From: Limanda limanda
Taxonomy: Eukaryota > Chordata > Actinopteri > Pleuronectiformes > Pleuronectidae
Assembly: GCF_963576545.1 (NCBI RefSeq)
Contig: NC_083644.1
Coordinates: 22,209,893-22,273,892 of the forward strand
Reading direction: 5' to 3'
Length of the DNA: 64,000 nucleotides
The notes under the pieces are model-generated. The model was not told where the DNA came from, made no database searches, and saw nothing but the letters and a program-made list of their open reading frames with translations. The translations under genes and the position numbers were made by a program. Shown here piece by piece: positions 22,641 to 36,890 of this stretch (the first letter of the stretch is position 1; every line of letters begins with the position of its first letter).

Positions 22641-24539
22641 TTCTGGACAGTGGGATGAAATGGAGACGCGACGTCCATCTTAATTGTTACAGTCTATGAT
22701 TCATTGCTTGGCATGAATATCTCTGTGTGGTTCAGGTGCAGCTTCAGCAGAGGGAGGTGGCTCTCAGTACTGTTTGTGTTATGCAGTGTTGTGTTTAGTC
22801 TGTGTTGTGTTTTGTCAGTCAACAGCTTCTCATTGGTTTCAAGGTTGTTGTGTGCAGGTTCTCATTCCTTTTTCTCCCCTCCTTCCAGATTTCCCGAGCA
22901 CTCTTCTTCTCTTTCCACTTTTCCCTGCCGTGGCCTCTTTTGCTTTCCAAACACAGTTTAATTGCTTCAATACTCCATAAGCCTTTGGCCACTGAGTCGT
23001 ATAGTGCTCTGTAGCTTTGTGCCATTTGTCGGAGCACACTTTTAAATCTCGAGCATGTTTTGGATATTCTGTCATCCTCCGCTGAAACTGGGTCACACCC
23101 ACATCAACGTCCTTTTTCTTGAAATTAATGTGTGAGTGCTTGCTCTGTGTGCCTGTGTGTGTTTGTTCTAAGTGTGGCCTCCAGCTACTGCTTTGTTAAA
23201 ATATGGGGTGACTTCACCCTTTCACTATTACGTCAGTGTGCTCGTGGAGATTTGTGTTTGTGTTAATTGTTTTAATGGGAGTTATTGTCCCAAAAAATAT
23301 ATCTGACATCTGTGTTAGGTATGTCGTCACTCAGCTCAAAGGAGGTATTTTTTTACAAAGGAAGAACAGCACTAATAGAACAGTAAATATTAATTTTTTG
23401 GCAATTACTTATTCAGCAACTTGGCATGCTATAGCCTCTCAATCTCCTTTTGCCTCATTCCTTTTATTTATTATTGTTTTACTCGTCGTATACGAGTGCA
23501 CTGAGGTCTGCGAGGAGCCAGAGGTAAGTGAGGTGAGTGCAGAGAACTTTTCAGCTCCTCCTGTTTGGAAAACTCGCTCATGGGGCCCTTCCTGCAATCT
23601 CTGAACCTGCAAAACTCAGTCTCTGTACATGTTCCCCTTCGAGGCTGTAGGAAATGTAAAAAGCCATTATCATTCTCTGAACCGTGAGGTGTTGCTTAAA
23701 CCTGCACTAATTGGCAGGTGTCTCCAAAATCCAACTGTATTTTTTGATTTTTTTGATTACTTCAGTCTATAGAGGATTAGATGATAAGTCTTTGATTCCT
23801 GCCTCCTTCCTTCTTCCCCTTCTTTTTTTCCATCGTGCTTTTTATCTTTCTTTCTTTCTTTCCTTCTTTCTTTCTTGTGTCTAGTTTCTTATGTCACAAA
23901 TCATTCACTTGAGCCTTCTATTACTCTATCTCCCTATCTGTTTGTTTGCACTTTAGCTGAGACACTCACAAAATGTTAACTTCCAACAAGAAGAAACACT
24001 TGTTGAATTTGGCTCGCTCTAAAATCTATTGACGCCAAATTATTCAATCACCAAGCAAATGTAAAAAACATCAGAATGTTGAGCAACAGGTCAGAAAAAG
24101 TCTCATTCACACATGTCCTAAGAAACACACACACACACACAGGCTGCAGAGCACACATGGAACTCTTAGAAAAATAAATACATGCACTTAAGTCTCAAAG
24201 AACAATCTAAACTGGGCCAAGACTGGAAACCTTGGACTGAGATTCAACAAACAGATAATAGGAGACCTGAGGGCTACAGAGGAAGTACTTGAGGCAGATA
24301 GATGGGACACAGCAACACCAGATTTAGGATGACACAACAAATAAAGGCTCCTGCAAAATGCTTATCATGGCCCAGTGGTCCAATATCTGGTCCATATCTG
24401 TTGGCATTACCCCCTAAGGGCGAGATGAGAAGATACTGACATAACACATAATCTCTAGCCACCGGACAGCAACCCCAAAGGACCCTGTCGTCAATACCAA
24501 CCACACGCACACCCCTACTTGCGACTCTCTCTGAGGTTT
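22641..24539. other. Intergenic spacer
   Basis: No host gene recognised. Frames on both strands at 22,700-23,100 and 23,236-23,604 lack domains and splice-consistent neighbours. A short CA run lies at 24126-24142. Confidence 0.45.
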
Positions 24540-24830
24540 CTACATTTTCCCCCTCTGGTTATTCTCCATGTGCACTAATGTAACAACGGAAAAAGACATT
24601 AAGAACATGAAATTCCCATTTCGCGCAGTGAAAGAATAAATATCCTCCAGGAGCTCCTGAAACGACCAGGTGTACTTCTTCAGAAAATGTTGGGGTTTTG
24701 GAAAGATAAGGACGTCATCCACATAAACAAAAAAATGTAAAATGTTACATGGAAAATCATTCACAAGGTCAAGAGTGAGGGCAAATGTCTTGACAAAATA
24801 TTCAAAGTGACACATTAACGCTGTCGTCCA
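24540..24830 (-). pseudogene. Ty3/Gypsy-type reverse transcriptase fragment
   Basis: The - strand frame reads ALTLDLVNDFP, then FVYVDDVLIFPK, then a decayed region with FQELLE and GNFMFLMSFSVV. Y-V-D-D-V-L-I-F is the catalytic YxDD box of LTR-retrotransposon reverse transcriptase, and the following text parallels the usual LLENxLFVKAEKCEFH segment. It is an isolated, frame-damaged remnant without LTRs in view, so not functional. Confidence 0.7.
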
Positions 24831-26158
24831 TTTATTCCCTTTGAGGATATAGACCAGCCAATAGGTATTGCATTGCTTTAACTGCAGAACTAATGAGAGA
24901 GTGTATTTATTTTGTTATTCAGCCCAGCAAAGTCTATTGAGGTTAATGTAGCATCCCTTTGCCCAACAATAATGAAAACAGTGTCCCCCAGAGAGGAGAA
25001 ACCACAAATGATTTCTCCTGTGAGAGTCCTGGACATGTTTCTTCTATGGCAGCATGTCAAGAGAAGCTATAAAGCCAACTGTTGGCAAGTGGACCAGTGC
25101 TCTTGAGGTCTGTGATGCAATCATAGGGATGGTGGCAGGGGGGAGACAAGATGTTTGTTTAACACTGTGCAGAGGTCAGGAGGCTTCGACAGGGACTGAG
25201 TGGGGCTGGCTGGGCCGGGGCCGTAGGGCAGAACGCAGACATTGAGACTATATGAGCTTGAGCTAGCAGTTCATTTAGAGCTTTAGCCTCAGGGGCTCAG
25301 TCTTATCAATGTCCAGATCAGTAGCTGACTAATGCATGCCACAGTTGACGACTCCGTAGTCTTAAATTTGTGCCTTACCCTACATAGAACTGCTCAAGAG
25401 TGGCCTTGCTATTATCAGAAAGGATCTTTATACTTGTTCAAATTGTCCCAGTAGTAAGCCTCGGGTGGAAATGGCCTTGCATTTATAGAAAGACCAGAGG
25501 CATTTTCAGGGTGGGGAATTTGGGTCTGATGGATTCATCCTCTGGCCAAATCGTACTGTTAAGGCACAAGTGTTTTTTAACTCAAATGTAGAACACAGCA
25601 TTGACTGTGTCAAGCTTATTGGAAGAAGCAAAAGTTCATTAACAAACTGAGCTTTGATTGCAGGGAGCGGCAGTACATGCTTTGTGGACTGGGCGAGGAA
25701 GAAGCAGGGCCGAGCCAGGTAGCCGGACACTGAGGGGAGTGGAGTTGGCAATGCAAAGGAGTTGTCAGAGGGGAGTAGGGCAGAAAAGAGTCCTGCATGG
25801 TGTCAGGTTCCCGCCTAGAGAAGTGTTTAACCCTGTCTTTTTTGGTAATCAGGAAAACAGTTGTTTAAACGGGTAGAAATATTTGTATAAATTCATTTTA
25901 TGACAAAGGGCAGAAATGAACCGAAGCATCTTTTTTTCTGGAGGAATCAGATATTTAAATGAGTGCTGAGGGTTATTAGTTTTGGGTATTAGTGGTGTTT
26001 ATTATTAAAGTATAAAGGGATTGTAGATCAGCGGGGAAGGGAGGGCCGAAGACAACGCTGCAAAATGTATGTAGTAAAAACCTGACAGTTTGAAAATTAA
26101 AGCATTGGGGAAATATTAATCGAATAAACCAACATGTGCAAGATTAGGTTTGTTAGAG
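24831..26158. other. Intergenic spacer
   Basis: No gene or definite repeat recognised; several short frames at 25,400-25,880 lack any motif. Part may derive from the neighbouring Gypsy remnant. Confidence 0.4.
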
Positions 26159-26166
26159 GTTATAAA

Positions 26167-27115
26167 TAGGGATGAGCGAGTACAGCATTATCTGTATCTG
26201 TATCTGTTAACCATATGAATTATCCGTATCCGTACCCGGAAGTGGGTGTGATTTAACCCGGAAGTGGGCTGGTTCAACATAACTTTCTTTTTTAACTTTG
26301 ATTTTTTTTTTATGATTTATTTATTTTTTATTTTTTTTTAATTTATTTCCACACCAGGTGTGTGTGTGTGTGTGTGTGAGTGAGATGCGAGGGACGTTCA
26401 CTGTCTCCCGGAGAAACAAACACTCTGTGTCCCCAGCACAGAAAGACGCGATCCACATTCGTTCACAAGTCACACAGACTGGCCTTGCTATTTTCACCTT
26501 ACATTAACACTTAAAGTTTAGTGCAGTGTAATTGTTTGCCGTGATAATTAAATGCCAGTGTGATAATAAATGACAATTTCAAACCATACAAACTGTCATG
26601 TTGTACTGTATTTAATAGAGGTTTACTTTACTGTAAAGTAAGTGTAAATGTAAAGTGAAAACAACAAAACCAGTCACCATGACCCGTGAACAAATACAAT
26701 TCACGTCTTTCCATACTAAAAACACAGAGCGTTCACTTCTCCGGGAGACAGTGAACGTCCCTCGCATCTCCAGCGCTCCTCTACTGAGCCAATGCAGGTC
26801 TCGTGAAAATTTTTCCAAAGACTCGTACCCGAAGACCCAGTCGGGAAATGAACGAATCATTTCTGCTTCCTTGACTGAGCCTATGGAACAGTCCCGATGC
26901 GCAGTGAACCTGAGTGACTGAGAGACAGAGAGCTGTTCTGTGAGTGAGTGAGCAGAGCCGTGTGTGACGGGAGGAGTGCTGTGACGCTGTGTGAGGATTT
27001 TCATTCAATCCAGGCACAGATAATGACTCCGATTACTCGTATAATAATCGTACTCGGCAAAAGTGCTTTATCCGTACCGGATACTCGTTTCAGCTGAGAA
27101 TACGGCTCATCTCTA
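26167..27115. mobile_element. Non-autonomous hAT-type element
   Basis: 949 bp flanked by perfect 8-bp target duplications GTTATAAA (26159-26166 and 27116-27123), the hallmark of hAT insertion. Ends are short inverted repeats TAG(G/A)GATGAGC. The interior has no transposase; it contains TCTGTATCTG repeats near the left end, a TG run at about 26358-26377, and an internal inverted pair around 26393-26440 and 26725-26765 (GAGGGACGTTCACTGTCTCC and its complement). Confidence 0.87.
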
Positions 27116-27274
27116 GTTATAAATGTTGGTTTTGATAACTTTTTGGGTAATTGCCTAGTCATACTACCAGGTAAATAAAAATGGATGACATAAATATAAA
27201 AATAGACAGTGGTGGTGCTTGTAAAAAGTACCAAAAAATGATTCACTTTTGATGGCCACAAGGCACATCGTCAC

Positions 27275-27334
27275 TGAGAAACACATTGACAACTGTAGCA
27301 GCTACACCTGCTACAGTTGTCAATGTGTTTCTCA
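27275..27334. repeat. Perfect 26-bp hairpin with 8-base loop
   Basis: Bases 27275-27300 (starting TGAGAAACACATTGACAAC) are the exact reverse complement of 27309-27334, separated by GCTACACC. It lies between the hAT element and a LINE fragment and is not part of a recognised repeat. Confidence 0.9.
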
Positions 27335-27589
27335 AAACTCAATCACCAATACATGAGGACAGGTATACCATAACCCATATGATGTGAGTGACACTATGTG
27401 GGTTTAATTACAGGGGACGTGTCAGGTCACGGGACATACAGTAAAAAAAAAGTTAAAAAGTCCGGATTTGACTTGATAATTGCAAATCAGGAGTGGCATG
27501 CAGGCGGGAGTCAGGCATGAAAGCTTCACAAAGAAGGAAACAAGAGAGAGCTTACAAGCAGCATGATTAAAAAAGGCTGGAGTTTGAAT

Positions 27590-27850
27590 GATTGTTCGGC
27601 AGGAGCTATGACTTGAAAGTGATCTGACAATGTTGTGGAGTTGAAGCCCAGTGTTTCAAGCACAGTGGAGGCAGCGAACCAGACGGTAATTGATGCAGTG
27701 AGGATGGACTCAATGATGGCTGTGTAGAACTCAACCAATACTTTCCGCGGCTTGTTGAATTTCTTCAGTTGCCGCAGGAAAAACATCCTCTGTTGGGCTT
27801 TCGTGATGGTGGAGGTGATGTTCTCTGCCCATCTCAGGTCATGTGCAATG
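27590..27850 (-). pseudogene. LINE reverse transcriptase C-terminal fragment
   Basis: The - strand frame reads DLRWAENITSTITKAQQRMF and on through FLRQLKKFNKPRKVLVEFY and IIESILTASITVWF, a well-known C-terminal segment of fish non-LTR reverse transcriptases. It is truncated on both sides, so inactive. Confidence 0.75.
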
Positions 27851-27999
27851 ATCAGGAATCAGGAAACCCCAGGAATCTGAGAGACTCCAATGTTTTAACT
27901 GGGGAGTTGCACATGGTGGGAGGCGGTTTGGGCTGGGCTCCTCCATCCATTCAAATGTCAACTTCTCTGCTTGCTTGATAACTTTTATCTTGCAGTGTT

Positions 28000-28760
28000 A
28001 TTGAAGCCGACAGAATGTTTAAGCACACATTTTTAATTTCTATATTTTTACAGTAGTTGAGTTCTGACAGTGTGTCACAGTGTGCAGTACCATCAATCAA
28101 TCATCGTCAGTGGTCCTCCTTTAAATTGGGTGATAGACACTGTCGACCTCTTCAGTCCATTTATGAGTTAGAGCAGTGGTTCTCAAATGGTGAGGCAAGT
28201 CCATGTGTGCCGTGGGTTTTTGAGAGAAATTTACAATATTATATTATTTCAGTACTACTATACTACTACAGGGCTCCAGAGTGCGACCATTTAAATCTGT
28301 GAAGTGCGACAAAAATGTTTCCTTTTACCGGTGCGCCAAACATTTATCTGGTCTGTGTCTGTTTATAAGTTTTGAGTTGTGTCGCCTCCTCATCTCATCT
28401 CCTCTGCAAATTTTACACTCTAAATGTTATATCCTCCTCTGGAGCCGCGTTTGTGAGTGGATCACAAAGGAAATTTAGGCTAAAAACATGGTATAAATTC
28501 ACCATTTTGTGTTGTATTTCAATGTGCAGGCTTGTAGACACTCCGTTGACACTACAGGAGCTGTATGGAGGCATTGTATGTCTTATTCTATTGTTTTAAT
28601 TTACATTTGAAGAATCCGTCACCATTTACTTCAATTGTATTGTGTTTTGTGGACTCAAACCTTTCACCCATCAGTGGTGAGTATAATGAGTGAATTTTCC
28701 TTTTTGGGTGAACTATCCCTTTAATTAGCACTACTTAAGTATAATTTTAAATACTGGATT
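28000..28760. other. Patch of decayed DNA-transposon ends
   Basis: CAGTGGTTCTCAAATGG (near 28173), CAGGGCTCCAGAGTGCGACC (near 28269) and GGGTGAACTATCCCTTTAA (near 28705) resemble tips of fish DNA transposons, but I cannot pair them into one element with a target duplication. Confidence 0.35.
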
Positions 28761-28993
28761 AAAGGTTTACGTAGCGGTATTGATACATTAACTCAAGTAA
28801 AAGAATCTTCTTCCACCCCAACATATTTTCTGACATTGTGTAAGTCTAATTCTATTTTTGTCAGAATCACATCTGCCACTGGCCACATTTATTAATACAT
28901 TTCTTTTACATTGTTTATCATGTACATCTCAGCCATGTCCTCTGGGTTCTCAGCTGACTCAGTGAGATGCAGCGTGGCTTCTCCTCCCTCTAT

Positions 28994-29163
28994 GCGTTCT
29001 TTGTTGATCATGTCTGGAATTCATCCTCTTGTCCTCCTCCTGATAGCCAGACCTGCTGAATCTGTGCCCGCAGAATCCAAACAAGATCTTAAACAAATAG
29101 AGACGCTGCTCAGAATGATAAGACATCGGCATCTCTCCTGCATTTGTGGTACAGTCATGCGTT
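28994..29163 (+). other. Small open frame with signal-peptide-like start
   Basis: From the ATG at 28994 the frame begins MRSLLIMSGIHPLVLLLI, followed by ARPAESVPAESKQDLKQ and a basic end with RHRH and CIC. The hydrophobic core and small residues before ESKQ look like a secretory signal. A potential donor (GTGGTACAG) lies near 29148. I recognise no family and see no second exon, so it may be chance. Confidence 0.2.
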
Positions 29164-29283
29164 AAGTTATTTAAATAATATCATCCCTCACATTACAAAC
29201 ATAAAACAGATGAACATTGTCTAAAGAACTGTAGGCCTGCAAAACATGTAGTTATCTTGTGTTAGACATCAATACCTTTGCTA

Positions 29284-29440
29284 AAGAGGTTATGTTTTTA
29301 TTGCTGTTTGTTTGTTTGACTGTCTGATAGCTGGATTATACATTCTGCTATTTACATGAAATTTTGTTGGAGGGACGAACCCATTCAATTTATGAACGGT
29401 TCCAAATAAGCAGGAGTGTTACCATTGGCAGAGGTATGCC
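29284..29440. repeat. Copy of a common teleost dispersed repeat
   Basis: AAAGAGGTTATGTTTTTATTG ending GGCAGAGGTATG is a shortened relative of the copies at 54859-55262 and 62871-63166 in kit introns. Confidence 0.55.
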
Positions 29441-30990
29441 CTCTCCCAGCATCCTTCTTATGCTCTGTATTGTTGTTCAGTTACTTACAGTTAGTACAAG
29501 CTCCAACAAAGGAAAGATACAACTTTGAACTTTGACTCAAAAGTATAGAAACAGTTGACTACATAATTTCATGATCCTCCTGAGTAACTCGAAAGAGACC
29601 TTTGGACTTTATCTTTCCATCTTAACAGTCTGTACTGTTTTTTAGAATTTCTTATAGTAACTTTGAGTTTGGTTGCTTGTCAAGTGGGGCTTTGATAAAT
29701 AATTATATCAAACTTCTTAATTATCAAAACCTACTTGCATCTGGTGTGCATGGGTTCTGAAATCCCCTCTACAGTACGAGCTGACCGACGAAACGGTCTT
29801 AGCAGACACTTACAAATAAAAATAAGACTTTCATTAACTGTCATTTACCTTAAATAACTTAATTTCCAGAGAAATTTGATGGACAGACGGACAGACCTTT
29901 CTTATCAGAGCACATTACAAAAAAGTTCAAATGTTTGTTGCCTGGCTGGATTCTTTGGACACACTGGATTCACAGCCAGCATCAGGTCTGGAGGCTTCCA
30001 GCTGTCATCTGAGCATGTTAACCTCCAGTCAGTCCCACAGCTAGCTAGCCTTTAGCCTGCTAACCTTCAGTTAGCCAACAGTTAGCAATTGGCCAATGGC
30101 CTTGGCCTGTCTGATTCAGACCAAGGAGACGCAAAGGGATCTTCACTCTGAGGAACTTTGCTGGACCATTTTTTTGGCTGTGGATCTGTGGAAGGCAAAA
30201 GATAAGTAGCAAAGATATCATGGGCTGCATTAGAATGGTCCATTCTGCTTAGAAACCTTCCTAACTGAGTGAAATGACCCAGACGTATTTCAGCAGCCAC
30301 TTTAATAAGGAAATGTTAGACTTCTCTAAATAATAAGCAATGATTCCTTACTTATATTCTTTAGCATAGGAAACACAAGGCCATCCTTTATGATGAAAGG
30401 AGAAAATGCCGCCCACAAAGAACCTTGTAGTTGCACCTTGACACATCCAAGTTAATATAAGAAACAGAGCAGTTGTTTTATTCCCATGACTCGATCGAGA
30501 ACTTAATCCTCAATGGTTGGTCTGATTTCTTCTCTGTTACATCTGTCCAGTCAGGAGACACAATAAACAACAAAAATAATGAACTTACAGTTCACAACAT
30601 CATCATCACAACTAAAAACAAATATAAAAGTTATTGCAACCCAGTGACTATGGAATGGACAAAATTATTTTTTTTCTTTCACTTATATAAGTTTTTCTCC
30701 TCGTATTATTATTTTATTTTAACATTTCAGTCCAGTTTGTTTTGTTTTTCATTTTCAATTGAATCTGTTTTGATATTACCTTCCTGTGAGTGACAGATGA
30801 TAACATGTTTCCTCTGTATAAACCGAAAACATATTTTCTCAGGAGATTTCTTTCTGTTTTAAACAGGAAACTATCAGGCACAGCCTACAGAACAGTGTAC
30901 CATACATTTTATGTGAATCTTCTTCAAAAAATAAAGTTGTATTTAAAAGACCTCCAAGTGTGAGTTGAGTTGGATTGTCCGTGCACTTAG
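29441..30990. other. Intergenic spacer
   Basis: No gene or clear repeat seen. The frame at 30473-30793 is AT-rich and has no motif. Confidence 0.45.
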
Positions 30991-31195
30991 ACACTGCCAG
31001 CCTTCTGCTCTGCCTTATTGCCCCCTGTTTGCCTCCAAAGAGACCCAGTCCTCAGCGTGGGCCTCCTGTTTTGCCTCTGGAGAGGCCCATCCTTCTGCCA
31101 TCAGCCTCCTGCTCTGCACTGGAAGACATCTAGCCTTCGCCATTGGTCGTCTGCTCTGCCCCCATGAGATTCAGCCTTCATCTTTGCCTGTGTCA
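30990..31195. repeat. Degenerate minisatellite
   Basis: Four to five poorly conserved tandem units built around CCTCCTGCTCTGCC / CTTCTGCTCTGCCTT with intervening AGAGAC/AGAGGCCCA text. The 83-residue frame across it is probably not a gene. Confidence 0.5.
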
Positions 31196-31258
31196 ATGGG
31201 ACATGTTGTTTTTTGAGCCTGCATGTCCACTATAATGGAAAATACCCTTAGTGATTAA

Positions 31259-32496
<1,238 letters not shown>

Positions 32497-32504
32497 GTGA
32501 TTAA

Positions 32505-34270
32505 TATCAGTGTGGGTTTACAAAAACAGAGCTATATCCAGGCAATCCACTCTTACTTTGATATTTGCCAGACACAGTCACACACACGATGTCACAATAG
32601 GAGGTGGAATACATCAAAATGCCTTTTTGAAAAGGAAAAGATGAAAGGGCTGTGGAGTTATTGAAGTGAATTGAGGTTGTAAACAGAAACTGGTATTATA
32701 TGAGGCCTACCAATCATAAATCATTAAACTTTTAACATTGTATTTAATGAACAGCACAGACTGCAACATTAAAAATTATAAATTACACAACACAACCTTT
32801 TGGAGAGGGATATGAGAGGAGATGTTGCTCATAAAGTGAACTAACATTATTCTAAATTTGAACAAAATATTTTGTTTTGTAGGAAAAACATTGTAATGAA
32901 ATGTGTCAAGTAAGGTTCCTTTGAATTATGACATATAAGAGAAAGTACGAAAGATGCTGTGAAGAAAAATATGCATTTAGAACCACCATGAAGGAGATGA
33001 TTTAATCCAGGTTTATTTTACCACACAGAACTTTGAATTTCTCTTTGTACTTTTTTTAACCACATCACTTTGTTACCAGAGTTTACAAAGTGAGTGTGGT
33101 GGATTGGATGTGAATGAAATGGCCCAGCTCCCGCCAGACAGCATGCGTATAATACAACTATCTGCAGCTGGTATCAGGTCACGACCTACATGAATCCTAT
33201 GCAATTGCACTGTTTATGCACAACAATTGATTGCACAATCATCCATTATGTATTGAATGAGGCCGGATGTGCCGCCTCGTTGTTGTGTGTCATGGTTCTA
33301 CACGGGGCTGATATCTGCAGAGCCAGATAAGAGTACTGGCTGGACTGTCCATTCACAAATTTCACATGAGGTCAACCAGCTGCTGGATATTAAAAGCCAG
33401 CGGGGTGGCGGGCAAGAGCGTAGGAACCCTCAGGATGTTTTTCCCTCTGTCATGATAACACTTCTGGCTCCTTCCTTTGAAAAAGGAATGTCCAGCTACA
33501 GTGACTACACTTCATATCAAGGAAAAGAGAGGCGTCCAGCGAATGTCACAAGTGCCTCATTCTGTTTGTGTGCGTGTGTCTTTGGTGAGCAATTCATTCA
33601 CAAATGTTGTTGTGCCGGTCAAGCACAGCTGTACAGGAAGGGACCAGACCCTCTCAGGTTATCGCGGCTCTCAGCGGACACTCACGTCATTCCCCAGCTC
33701 TTGTGCAGATGTGCGTTATTTCTGCCCGCAAAGAGAAAACATGGAAGGAAAACTTCCATAGAGCAGTGACACAGCATCGACACACTGATTCATCAAAACA
33801 AACTAATACTAATAATCCAAGAGGAGATAACTAAAGAAAATCATAAATTTATGAAATTATATTGTTACATTGCTGTTTAGGGCTAAGAGAGGCATGTCAA
33901 GCCCATTATTGGTTTATCTATTCAGTTTAACATTGTTTACTGTTAAAGTTATTTGAATTTTATTGAATTGAATTGATACTCTGAGTCTTATTGTATCAGT
34001 TAGGTGAAGCCTTCATGAAAAAAACTGAACAAAAGTTATTCTTTGGGTCAATACTTGCCTACTTTTAGGAGCATTTAGTGCCATTCATTGTCATGACAAC
34101 CATTATGGACTGTACATAGACATGTCTGTAATGGTACAAAGTGGTATCTGTATTTTGGCCTTTTATTAGTATGTTAACTGTACAAAACGATATAACTGAA
34201 CGGTCAGGTATGAAGTTCAGTTATTGAATGAGGTCTATGTTTATGTAGTCGACAATTTCACAAGTACTGT
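32505..34270. other. Intergenic spacer
   Basis: No recognisable gene. The 170-residue frame at 33,257-33,769 overlaps two other long frames, has no motif, and is probably chance. Confidence 0.45.
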
Positions 34271-34274
34271 TTCC

Positions 34275-35410
34275 ACTTTCGTCCCCCTGTCTCCTAATCA
34301 AGTTCTAACCTCCGCCGACCCAACCACCTTCCCCCTTGACCCCATCCCATCTCACATTCTCAAGTCTATTGCACCTTTCCTTTTCTCACCTATCTTATCA
34401 ATACTTCCCTGTCAACTGGCTGTTTCCCTAACTCTTTGAAGGAGGCAAGAGTTAACCCTCTCCTGAAGAAACCCACCCTGAAGCCGTCTGAACTAAACAA
34501 CTACAGACCGGAGTCTTTTCTTCCCTTTCTTTCAGAAATTCTTGAGCGTGTTATCTTTAATCAACTCTACTCCTATCTTCAACATAACAACCCTGTTGAT
34601 CCTCACCAGTCTGGTTTCAAGGCAGGCCACTAAACTGAGACTGCCCTCCTTGCTGTCTCTGAGCAACTTCACACTGCTAGAGCAGCCTCTCTCTCCTCTG
34701 TGGTCATCCTTCTAGACCTTTCTGCTGCATTTGGCACAGTGAACCAGCAATCCTTATTTCCTCCCTTCAGGACCTGGGTGTCTCAGGCTCTGCTCTCTCC
34801 CTGTTCTCATCTTAATGCAACGACCACACTCACTGGATAACTTGGAGAGGATCTGTGTCCGAAACTTGTCCTGTCACTACTGGGGTCCCTCAGGGTTCTG
34901 TCCTCCCTCCATAGCTATGCTTATGACACCCAACTAATCCTCAGGTAGCAGCACGAATCCCTGCCTGTCTGACTGACATCTCTCAGTGGATGTCTGCACA
35001 CCACCTGAAAATCAACCTTGACAAGACTGACCTACTTTCCCTTCCAGGGGAAGGCTCATCCACCCATGACCTGACTATTCCATTTGACAACTCCCTGTTT
35101 GCCCCCATCCAGACTGCTAGGTATCTAGGTGTGACACTCGACAGTCAACTCTCCCTTACTGCCAACATTACTGCAACAACTCGTTCGTGTAGATTCATGC
35201 TGTAAAACATCAGAAGAATACGCCCCCTTCTCACTCAGAAGGAGGTGCGCGTTCTGTCCCAGGCCCTGGTCATCTCAAACCTAGGCTATTGTAACTCCCT
35301 CCCCTGTAAATTTCTTGATTCTTGTTGTTCTGGGTTTGTACCCTCATGGTTGAATGAACCTATTGTAAGTCACTTTGGATAAAAGCGTCAGCTAAATGTA
35401 ATGTAATGTT
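34275..35410 (+). pseudogene. L2-type LINE remnant (reverse transcriptase and 3' tail)
   Basis: Reads FPLDPIPSHILKS, then VNPLLKKPTL, LNNYRPESFLPFLSEILERV and LDLSAAFGTVNQQ, the palm region of an L2/CR1-clade reverse transcriptase, with in-frame stops (for example after FKAGH), deletions and a lost catalytic YADD context (SYAYDTQLIL with frame breaks near 34,915). The end is the typical L2 tail AAGTCACTTTGGATAAAAGC with ATGTA repeats at 35,370-35,408. It is 5'-truncated and dead. Confidence 0.85.
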
Positions 35411-36600
35411 TTGATCAATAGTGCTGAGAGGAAGTGAATTGAGAGAAACTTAAATTGTCTTAAGAAGAAGAATCTTAATATGAAACATTATTTGCTGCCC
35501 TTTAGTAAGCACTTATCTGCCACGAGGTACCTGAAGGCAGATATAAATGGTTTTAATGGCCCATTACTTCAGTAATATTTTCCAAATTTTTCAGCTGTTA
35601 CATTTCCCAGGCGTTTAGATGGAAATTAAAGATTCAAATTAGCCAGTACACCAGGATAAGGTAAACACTTAAGAGCTGTAGCAGTGGAGAGCAGAATGTC
35701 AGAAGAGAGAGTGAAGCACTGAAGGTTAGCCCCGAAGGGGGATTTACTGTAAGGACACAGTGTAATAGGAAGAAAAGCACAGGTGTTACAAGTAATATTT
35801 AAAATAGCTGTGTTGTACTCAGGTGTCCCAGTGTGACAGTGAGCTGAAAAAGTACCAGGACGGAACGTTTGGAATCTGATACGATCTCAAGTGGGCAGAT
35901 CAGTGGGAGAGAATCTGTTCATGGGGTCTTGTGGGATCCAGGTTAGTCATCCCAAAAGAAACTGCTGCTACTTTGAACAAGTCTAATTATCCAAGCACTA
36001 ATGCTGGTGTGTGCAATAAACTATCAAATCTGGCAATGAATACCGGTTTCGACTGTTGGTACATTTTCAGTTTCAGGTTATGCAGTTCAATATACTGTAT
36101 CTGGGGAAATTATGTGTGGTTTAATGTTTTCTAATCAAAAACATTATTTGATTTGATTATGTTTTCATTCATTGTCCATTGTCGTTTTCAGTCTCCCTGG
36201 TCTTGTAGAGCTCCAGCACACCGACACATGATTCCTTTTAATTTGAAATATCTGCAGTACTCTGTAGGTGTCCAGACTCAGCTCGACTGATGCCTCCCTC
36301 CAGTATTCGGACAGAGATGCTGAAATAAGGAAGGCTATTCATGGCACTTTCCCATGGTAAGTTGCATTATTTTGCTGCACCCATTGGCTTCGTTGAAATG
36401 AACCCTCAACATATGCTTAGTCGCCCAAATTCCCACACTTCATGGTGTCGATTTTCTTTGAGAGGATTAACCTATGTAAGACTCTTCACTTTTACAAATC
36501 AAAACCCCTCTGCTCCTCTGTCTCATCTTCATCAAATAATACAATGCAGTGGTTACAGTGTGTCTATTTCTAATTCAGTCTATTTTGACTGAATTATAAA
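35411..36600. other. Intergenic spacer
   Basis: AT-rich; no gene or repeat identified with confidence. Confidence 0.45.
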
Positions 36601-36604
36601 TATT

Positions 36605-36890
36605 TTTTTCATATACCCATTGAGGCTAGTAGTGAATTATATGCAGTACTAAGGCTAAGGTTGTTCAAATCCCCCACTACAATGACTTTATCTGTACTAA
36701 ACACTACGTGCGATAATAAGTCTAATAAATAAGATAAACTCTCTGAATAAGGGGCAGGAACTAATCTTCTGTTCAGGTGGTCAGGGCCACATGGTTTATA
36801 CAGGGTTTTGAGAGAGTGACTGTGCCAATAGAAGCACAGAGAAGTGACTTTAGGAGTGTAAATATTCCCCCTGGTCTCATCCTGAGTTGT
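36605..36890 (-). pseudogene. LINE endonuclease fragment
   Basis: The - strand frame reads APYSESLSYLLDLLSHVVFS, then TDKVIVVGDLNNLSLSTAYN and SLLASMG. The VVGD(F/L)N motif is the core of the AP-type endonuclease of L2/CR1 LINEs. Only this piece is present, with Asn-Asn in place of the usual Asn-Ile-His. Confidence 0.7.

Noticed and set aside
33257..33769. 170-residue + strand frame
   Set aside because: Two other frames are also open in the same stretch, there is no motif and no codon-like conservation that I can see.
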